Source: a virus
IMG/VR virus record: IMGVR_UViG_3300020477_001143
Coordinates: 1 to 26,011 of that record
Length of the DNA: 26,011 nt
Strand: one strand, 5' to 3'
The notes beneath the pieces are model-generated. The model made no database searches. It saw only the letters and a list, made by a program, of their open reading frames with translations, and was not told the DNA's origin. The translations under genes and the position numbers were made by a program. This document shows positions 22,101-26,011 of the stretch, piece after piece. The stretch's first letter is position 1, and every line of letters begins with the position of its first letter.

Positions 22101-22146
22101 TGTTCCACGATTAAAAGATATGAGAACTATTGCTCTTTCTGTATAA
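16171..22146 (+). CDS. giant DUF4815-type virion structural protein
   Basis: 1991 residues. The N terminus (NLNVNPYYDDYSETKDYQKVLFKPSVAVQAREVTQLQTILEKQVERHGEHIFREGS) is diagnostic of the DUF4815 structural proteins found downstream of gp8 in marine T4-like phages, likely a baseplate or fibre-attachment component. Visible modules: LYEDGDQLLTEDG near 501; GTF...ETITG-type repeats at about 1048, 1085, 1675 and 1711; a His-rich stretch EIHHHHHTH (1435-1443) followed by a proline-rich linker (PAPSPPPC) and GGHAHAHREVYC; and DPIAQTFLIDSSGGLFVSKLDIYF, typical of the family's C-terminal jelly-roll-like region, at about 1495-1517. It starts 16 bases after gp8 with AAAGGGA upstream and overlaps the next gene by one base. 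Unusually long for a T4-like baseplate protein. Confidence 0.88.
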   Translation: MADVNLNVNPYYDDYSETKDYQKVLFKPSVAVQAREVTQLQTILEKQVERHGEHIFREGSIVSGMEHTIQKGIYFALIKDTDHNSTAVTIADWKGKTVRGEESGVEGIIHTVADGTEATTISDSTGPKTIYVNVTRAGTDNISRHFFSSENLVDTSDSSKKLRVFDNVNGTIEWMGFGTQLTIDDGIIFAKGKFLIVSKQTIIVARYDHMATAKVGYKVTGTFIDSAADSTLLDPAQGAPNFNAPGADRLQYNLTLTTRSLTSTDLEDFVELFKIEDGVVTKSASVPQYSELRKEFARRTFDESGDYTVQPFPIRIREHLNDGTNGGRYTLANGGDTNQLAIGIEPGTAYVQGFKHETGVTEYLNLTKAVDTEEIENQKVSAAYGNYVLCTEVVGSFPFDTLSEVSLRNAAAKAITNTTYGAAALPGSEIGKARVRSIIHSSGTPGAADCEYKLYLFDIRMTSAGKDFSDVRCVTNLSSSSDKYLADVSLTAAGTNSNVLYEDGDQLLTEDGLFKLVHEDSISGEKAVLKETGKFHKLVYTLPQNNIKTIRDSSGDVETSYKFRKEFDVTFSGTGVATVATGNSTETFPFSVGELSETNRRVNFMVVPTQTKTPFNTGQPIDFTTAGSNGARSINITTTTSATLNCNETLSGGMTAKVIVTLTRANAKEATKKLVKNQQVVIAPTTHTATTVGPWGLGRSDCFILNKVYMSPSTSTLPTSAHTDVTSHFELDTGQRDNFYDHGQLKKLASSSLSITGQLLIDFHYFTHDTSQGIGYFSVDSYPVDDTGVTANTIKTWELPFFNSTTQGQQYDLRDTIDCRPRRTDTNTVTNPAAGSTFGFDVATAGAHMMHPNESINMDLNFYLPRKDKIVINKEGNFSIVLGTARFPIAFAPQDNSEALTLGVIKMPPYPSLPPDLARKHKRPGVQIQTINSQRYTMKDIGQLEQRINRMEYYTALSLLEKDTAELQITNQQGLDRFKNGILVDPFTGHNIGDITNPDYAASIDMKKQECRPKFRLENTPLTLDATNSTTVARKPKTVILTVTSVTGTFVETETVTGGTSSATAQIVNQVITAGNKIYCDNLSGTFAANETITGNTSSATATVSIVTGSTDGNLVTLPYTSQVYSQNLFASKQRNCVTELLFNWVGEIELTPDTDNWVDTTSRPDVQVNFDNNMDAWEALEDAWETHWNDWETIAVGEEVVSREQIGGRLRLEGARGQRVFQQQNERVTTLKTQQQVRSGIALDITPEAITHRLGSKVVDVSIIPFIREKTISFSAKRMKPFTRVYPFFDGELVSAHCTPTGGALGADLVTDSVGNLTGTFSIPNSDALKFRIGERTFRLSDSYVITADDATGTTTKTITAVGAEKNGTEGITTIAEATYTARGILQSKEDTIISTSVANFQKVTMEDSRFIEELTTTINNTGERFVGEVANQEIHHHHHTHVTNVQAPAPSPPPCHNAGPKEQSAAFKAHVRSGGHAHAHREVYCKNGQWVDPIAQTFLIDSSGGLFVSKLDIYFATKSATLPITCQIREVVNGFPGARIIPGGTKTLLPADINTSSDATAATPFYFESPVYLSHAKEYCFVLLPAGNNPDYNVWVSELGQNKIGTTERISEQPHAGILFTSANNRTWTARQAEDMKFQLYRAKFDLVATGGTGIFVNKNIDYCTINNLTGTGNFQNGEVITGATSGAKGTVEAYNKAKLRLDILNTSGTFQANETITGGTSSVSATLISFNDFKVNVIHPQAEQITLHTTQVTWSSKTTSSSNVVDSAFQFIGINRNNTLRDEKRVLSYSNEIAQISSADSLTLKAQLFSGFDSVSPVIDLRRLSSICVENIINNDSADESLAKGGNALAKYISKRIVLDEDFDAEDIRVYITADKPSGTEVEVYYKILNGSDETDFDDRPYRKMEQVTDATLFSVDVQDLDDFKEYEYKVSSADLTGINGEIQYTGTQTEAPVFTGFKTMAIKLVMLSTTTSLVPRLKDMRTIALSV

Positions 22147-22358
22147 TGGAAAAAAATAATTTTTTACGAGATGAAAATAGTAAAGCTCTTATAAATAATA
22201 ATAGAAATGCTTTACAAGCCTATAAGGTCAATAGAAATCGTTTGAATAAAGAGAAACAAGATATAGAATTTATTAAGAATGAGTTGCAGGAGCAACGAAA
22301 AATGATAACTGAATTGCAGAAAAAGTTATCTATTTTAACCAAAGATGGAGAAGAATAA
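22146..22358 (+). CDS. small coiled-coil phage protein
   Basis: 70 residues beginning MEKNNFLRDENSKALINNNRNALQAYKVNR, a pattern I recognise from short proteins next to structural genes in T4-like marine phages. The second half (NKEKQDIEFIKNELQEQRKMITELQKKL) has heptad-like spacing and should form a coiled coil. It overlaps both neighbours by one base (TAATG), so it is translated together with the giant structural protein and the next fibre-type gene. An assembly or chaperone role is a guess. Confidence 0.78.
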   Translation: MEKNNFLRDENSKALINNNRNALQAYKVNRNRLNKEKQDIEFIKNELQEQRKMITELQKKLSILTKDGEE

Positions 22359-23014
22359 TGGCAGTTATCCAAGTTCTACTTACAGATACATTTGATGGGT
22401 GGAGAACAAAGACGAATAGTTTAGCGACTCAAGTTGGAGATGTTACATTATTGAGTGGTTATTCTGTTCCAAGTGTAGATAATATTGTCGAAGCTATCAA
22501 TGACCTGGATGGAAGAACAACAGTTGCCACAAAGGCAATTTCTGATACAGATGCAGATACTAAAATTCATACAGAGAAAACAACTGATGAAGATAAGTTG
22601 AGATTTGATGTTGCTAGTACAGAAAAAATGTTTATTGATGCAACAGGTGTAACTGCTCATAATGGTACATCTGCTGGCGGAACAGCAAATGCACTTGCAC
22701 AATTTCATATTGATTCATCTACTAATAGTGGTATTCAATTAAATTCTGGAACAACTAATACTGGAAATATTTTATTTGGTGATTCTGGAGATAATGATAT
22801 TGGTAAAATTTCATATAACCATAATGATAATTCTATGACACTTACAACTAATGCAAATTCAGCTGCTAATAGTTTTAAAGTTGATAGTTCTGGAAATGTA
22901 AGTTCTCGGAATATTGGTGATACCTCAACACTAACATCAACTACTGGAACTATGGTTGGTGCTATTAACGAAAACGCAGCAAATGTTATTGCATATGCAA
23001 TTGCTTTAGGATAA
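22358..23014 (+). CDS. tail fibre/virion structural protein
   Basis: 218 residues. The N terminus VLLTDTFDGWRTKTNSLATQVGD is typical of T4-like marine phage fibre or virion proteins. The body is polar, low in Cys and rich in Ser/Thr/Asn/Gly, with short repeated segments (KMFIDATGVTAHNGTSAGG, FKVDSSGNVSSRNIGD) like fibre shafts. The end (GTMVGAINENAANVIAYAIALG) is alanine-rich and helical, possibly a trimerisation tip. The start overlaps the previous stop by one base. Confidence 0.75.
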   Translation: MAVIQVLLTDTFDGWRTKTNSLATQVGDVTLLSGYSVPSVDNIVEAINDLDGRTTVATKAISDTDADTKIHTEKTTDEDKLRFDVASTEKMFIDATGVTAHNGTSAGGTANALAQFHIDSSTNSGIQLNSGTTNTGNILFGDSGDNDIGKISYNHNDNSMTLTTNANSAANSFKVDSSGNVSSRNIGDTSTLTSTTGTMVGAINENAANVIAYAIALG

Positions 23015-23020
23015 TAAATA
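23013..23020 (+). promoter_or_regulatory. possible late promoter box (AATAAATA)
   Basis: AATAAATA, continuing TTATAA, overlaps the stop of the previous gene and lies 21 bases before the ATG at 23042, with AAAAAGGA between. It is one base from the T4 late consensus and is the same variant as at 9183. Confidence 0.35.
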
Positions 23021-23041
23021 TTATAAAAAAGGATTTTAAAA

Positions 23042-23359
23042 ATGGCCGTTTTTAAAAATGCAATTAAAACAAATGTAACTACTGTGCAGACATTGTATTC
23101 TACACCTGCATCCAAAACTTCAATTTTAATAGAACTTGATGTTGCTAATACAACAACTGCTAGTCAAACGGTAGATGTTCAAGTTGTAGATAATTCTGCA
23201 TCTGCTACGGGATATTTGGTAAAGGGTGCCCCAGTACCAGCTGGTTCTGCACTTCAAGTTGTTGCTGGACAAAAAATCGTATTAGAAGCACAAGATTCAA
23301 TTAAAATTATAGCAACTGGTGCCGTAGACGTTATCGGTTCACTATTAGAAGATGTATAA
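23042..23359 (+). CDS. small virion-associated beta protein
   Basis: 105 residues with the pattern MAVFKNAIKTNVTTVQTLYSTPASKTSILIELDVANT, a middle VQVVDNSASATGYLVKGAPVPAGSALQVVAGQKIVLEAQDSIKI, and a valine-rich end. This family is common in marine T4-like phages beside tail genes. The all-beta, PAGSAL...GQKIVLE.GD layout suggests a small immunoglobulin-like or decoration domain on the tail. A ribosome-binding site AAAGGA is upstream. The TAA overlaps the AAGGAG ribosome-binding site of the next gene. Confidence 0.75.
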   Translation: MAVFKNAIKTNVTTVQTLYSTPASKTSILIELDVANTTTASQTVDVQVVDNSASATGYLVKGAPVPAGSALQVVAGQKIVLEAQDSIKIIATGAVDVIGSLLEDV

Positions 23360-23372
23360 GGAGATCAACTAA

Positions 23373-26011
23373 ATGGCATATCTAGGATATCAGCCCCCTG
23401 ATAGATTTAATGCAGCTCACCTAAAAGAAACTTTTACGGGAAATAATTCTGCAGGACCCTATGTGCTTTCAAATGAAGTCGCCAACGGCCATGCGACTCA
23501 TGTTGAGATTTTCATAGGAAATGTTCGACAAGAACCCGGTGTTGCATATAATATTGGTGGAACAGGAGAAAATCGAAATAAAGAAGTAACTTTTACAGGA
23601 ACAGTTCCATCAGGTGAAGCAATTTATGTGGTGCATAAAGGAGAAAAAACTGCAACACCAATTCCACCTGTAGCTTCTCTTGATAATACACATCTTAAAG
23701 CAGCTTCTGCGATTGATGCAACTAAGATTGCTAATGGTAATGTTTCTAATGCAGAATTTCAATATCTTGATGGTGTAACAAGTAGTATTCAAACACAGAT
23801 TACAGCCAATACAACAGCAATAGGAAATGTTGATGTATCAACACATACAGACCCGTTAACATTTGACCAAGAATCAACTCCATCAAATCCTGCGTCCAAC
23901 AAACATAAACTTTATTTCAAAAATGATGGTAACTTATACAAGTTAGATTCTGCTGGTAATGAGAAGTTAGTTGGTGGTGACCCTGAAGGTGTTAAAACTA
24001 ATGCCGCAGATATTTTTACCAATTTCGTTAAAGATATGGAAAATCATGGTCGTGATGCCTTACATACTGAAACTGGATTCGTGGATGAATTAGAAACAGC
24101 TGGTGACATGGTAGATGCTTCTGCTTCGTCAGGTATTACTTATACCGGAACACCAAATTCAACTAATGGTGATAATTATTATGCAAATACTCCGGGTGCA
24201 AGTAATCAAACGGCCGATATTCAAACCTATACACAAGAATCATATTATAAATGCCAAGAATGGACAAATACAAATACAAGTACCTCACAAATAACTATTG
24301 GACCTGGTTCAGGTAATGATGTCTATAACGAATCAGAAACAGGGTCTATAACCCATGATATGCAAATTAGAGGTGGGAATGTTTCTGATTCTCATGGTGG
24401 TCAGGAATTTAAAGCAAATAGTGCTGCATCCATAAGTGGTATTAGTTGGAAAATAAAAAAGACAGGTAGTCCAACTGATAATTTTAATACAAAGTTATAT
24501 GCGAGTACAACTCCTACGGCAGCAGGTGGGTTTCCTACTGGTAGTGCGTTAGCAACCACAGCCGATATAGCTGCGAGTGGAATTGCTGGTTCATATACTC
24601 AATATGACTATGATTTTACGAGTGCCTATACACCAACTATTAATAATTATTATCATGTTGTTGTAAACAGAACAGGGAGTTCAGACACAAGCAATTTTCT
24701 AAAAGTTGGTGAAGTTAGTAGTGGTAGTTACTCTGATGGTGCGGCGATTAGAAATGACTCTGGGTCATGGGGTAATGTTGCTTCTGGATATGATTGTTGG
24801 TTCAAAGTAGCTCAGCAGGGTACTGTTGCTACAATTTCTTCAGGAACATTTCCGACTAATGCACTTAATGCCAGGATTACACTTGACGCTGGAACCACCT
24901 GGAGAGATATTACAGGTCGAACATCTAATACAGCACTTACACTAGCATCATATCCAGCAAACGGGGCTTATAATTGGGCTATGCGTATGGATGAGTTCGA
25001 TAGTGGGAAAGTGCAACTAAATGAGCATACAACGGCTGGAACAATTATTACTGCAAGTTCATATACGGTTGAAACATCTGCGTTCTCCAGCCCAGATTCA
25101 ACAGTTAAAGTCTTACTACATCTGGATAGCACCAACGGTGACAATACGACATGGACAGACTCTATAGGCACTCATAGTTGGTCGGCGAATGGTAATGCTA
25201 ACACATCAACGGCTCAAAAGGTTTTTGGGGCTACATCGCTGGCTTGTGACGGGGCAGCCGATTGGATTCAGGCTGGCAATCACGCTGATTTTCAAGTTTC
25301 AAACAGTGGTACATGGCAGTTTAAATGGCGACAATACTTTAATGCAATTGATACGAGTGGTACGCCTGTAGAAATTATGGGTAACGGTGATGCCAACACT
25401 TCTGGTTGGACGATAAACCAATTTTACAATTCCGGTTCTCCGTTATTACGATTTACATATACTAAGAGCGGTGGGGGTAACCAGCATTGTGGATGGAGTT
25501 GGTCACCGTCTACCTCAACATGGTACGCCATATGCTTGTCGTTTGATAATGGGTCGGTGAGGGCATATATAGATGGGACAGAAATTGGTTCCGTGGTAAC
25601 TATGGATGATGATATTGATTATTCGCCAGTTCGAGCATTGCGTATAGGACTATCGTATCCGGGGTGGGCAAACCTTAATGGATACATTGACGAGTTCCAA
25701 TTGGAAGTCGGTGGTACTGTCTCTGTCACATCAAATGTCATAACCGAAACAGTTTCAATCGCACCAGCATTTGCTCAATTAACGGATTGTTCACAATGGT
25801 CAGCTATTGATGATATGACTTCAACGGAGACAGCAAATAGTCAAACGATAAGACATTTTGTCATTCACGGTCCTTCAGGAATGACAGCGTATAATGATAC
25901 GGATACAGTTGTATCAACATTTTTACCGGGTGTCGCTGCTGACCAAACATATCCTTATACAACGGAAGCAAATTATGCCCAGCAAGAATGGACTAATGCA
26001 AATACCGGTGC
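23373..26011 (+). CDS. tail fibre protein with LamG/ConA-like domain (3' end outside window)
   Basis: Partial gene: at least 879 residues with no stop before the window end. The start ATG at 23373 has AAGGAG nine bases upstream. The N terminus MAYLGYQPPDRFNAAHLKETFTGN, then SAIDATKIANGNVSNAEFQYLDGVTSSIQTQI (about 111-142), is a phage fibre attachment and coil pattern. A repeated segment appears as YYKCQEWTNTNTSTSQ (about 290) and NYAQQEWTNANTG at the very end, suggesting duplicated domains. From about residue 582 to 790 the sequence reads VLLHLDSTNGDNTTWTDSIG, then FGATSLACDGAADWIQAGNHADFQ, then YIDGTEIGS and LNGYIDEFQLEV. This is the classic LamG/concanavalin-like jelly roll used for sugar binding. 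Probably the host-recognition protein. Confidence 0.85.
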   Translation, partial: MAYLGYQPPDRFNAAHLKETFTGNNSAGPYVLSNEVANGHATHVEIFIGNVRQEPGVAYNIGGTGENRNKEVTFTGTVPSGEAIYVVHKGEKTATPIPPVASLDNTHLKAASAIDATKIANGNVSNAEFQYLDGVTSSIQTQITANTTAIGNVDVSTHTDPLTFDQESTPSNPASNKHKLYFKNDGNLYKLDSAGNEKLVGGDPEGVKTNAADIFTNFVKDMENHGRDALHTETGFVDELETAGDMVDASASSGITYTGTPNSTNGDNYYANTPGASNQTADIQTYTQESYYKCQEWTNTNTSTSQITIGPGSGNDVYNESETGSITHDMQIRGGNVSDSHGGQEFKANSAASISGISWKIKKTGSPTDNFNTKLYASTTPTAAGGFPTGSALATTADIAASGIAGSYTQYDYDFTSAYTPTINNYYHVVVNRTGSSDTSNFLKVGEVSSGSYSDGAAIRNDSGSWGNVASGYDCWFKVAQQGTVATISSGTFPTNALNARITLDAGTTWRDITGRTSNTALTLASYPANGAYNWAMRMDEFDSGKVQLNEHTTAGTIITASSYTVETSAFSSPDSTVKVLLHLDSTNGDNTTWTDSIGTHSWSANGNANTSTAQKVFGATSLACDGAADWIQAGNHADFQVSNSGTWQFKWRQYFNAIDTSGTPVEIMGNGDANTSGWTINQFYNSGSPLLRFTYTKSGGGNQHCGWSWSPSTSTWYAICLSFDNGSVRAYIDGTEIGSVVTMDDDIDYSPVRALRIGLSYPGWANLNGYIDEFQLEVGGTVSVTSNVITETVSIAPAFAQLTDCSQWSAIDDMTSTETANSQTIRHFVIHGPSGMTAYNDTDTVVSTFLPGVAADQTYPYTTEANYAQQEWTNANTG

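Noticed and set aside
22190-22197. Exact TATAAATA inside the small coiled-coil gene
   Set aside because: It is inside a coding sequence, lacks the ATATA extension in the right phase and is more than 150 bases from the next start. Chance occurrence in AT-rich DNA is enough to explain it.

Overview
The window is about 26 kb of an AT-rich (roughly one third GC), gene-dense, single-strand-coded genome of a T4-like myovirus (tailed phage), most likely marine. The phage assignment rests on a canonical T4-type baseplate order in the right half: gp25-like wedge, gp6-like wedge, a 994-residue protein in the gp7 position and a gp8-like wedge. These are followed by a giant DUF4815-type virion protein and several tail-fibre-type proteins. 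T4-style late promoter boxes (TATAAATA) and many TAATG or ATGA stop/start overlaps fit the same picture. All supportable genes are on the + strand. No photosynthesis, replication or head genes are in view, so the host cannot be named. It would plausibly be a bacterium that has a multi-subunit 2-oxoacid:ferredoxin oxidoreductase.

Region 1 (1-1890): a noncoding or unclear leader with a 12-nt tandem repeat, then small unrecognised genes: a secreted Cys-containing protein, two tiny membrane proteins and three short hypotheticals.

Region 2 (1887-6858): an accessory metabolic island. It opens with the beta subunit of a pyruvate/2-oxoacid:ferredoxin oxidoreductase and closes with the alpha subunit. 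Between them lie a small membrane protein, a 25-residue peptide with nine cysteines (metallothionein-like), an IscA/HesB-type Fe-S carrier with all three ligand cysteines, a holin-like basic membrane protein, a 5'(3')-deoxyribonucleotidase-like HAD protein, a COQ4-like protein carrying an exact HDxxH-x11-E motif, and several small proteins. The gamma and delta (ferredoxin) subunits of the oxidoreductase are not in the window. The working idea is that phage alpha/beta subunits either exchange into the host complex or are completed from elsewhere in the phage genome, while the IscA-like protein and Cys-rich peptide serve Fe-S or metal supply.

Region 3 (6927-9522): a late promoter box, two very basic small proteins, a 559-residue protein (possibly a PD-(D/E)xK-like nuclease), a Cys-rich small protein and a tRNA-Ala(UGC)-like gene with a shortened D arm that sits just before the baseplate operon. 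Across regions 1-3, about eight proteins begin with variants of a short tag (Met-Lys-Thr/Ser-Phe-x-x-Phe/Leu) resembling the capsid-targeting sequence of T4 internal proteins. They may form a set of proteins packaged in the head and injected.

Region 4 (9547-26011): baseplate and fibre genes. Three repeat types (Gly-rich ~39-residue repeats, LLEDG-type repeats and GTF-x-x-x-ETITG repeats) are shared among the gp7-position, gp8-like and DUF4815 proteins. The last gene runs off the window and carries a LamG/concanavalin-like domain with a visibly higher GC content, as expected for an exchanged receptor-binding module.
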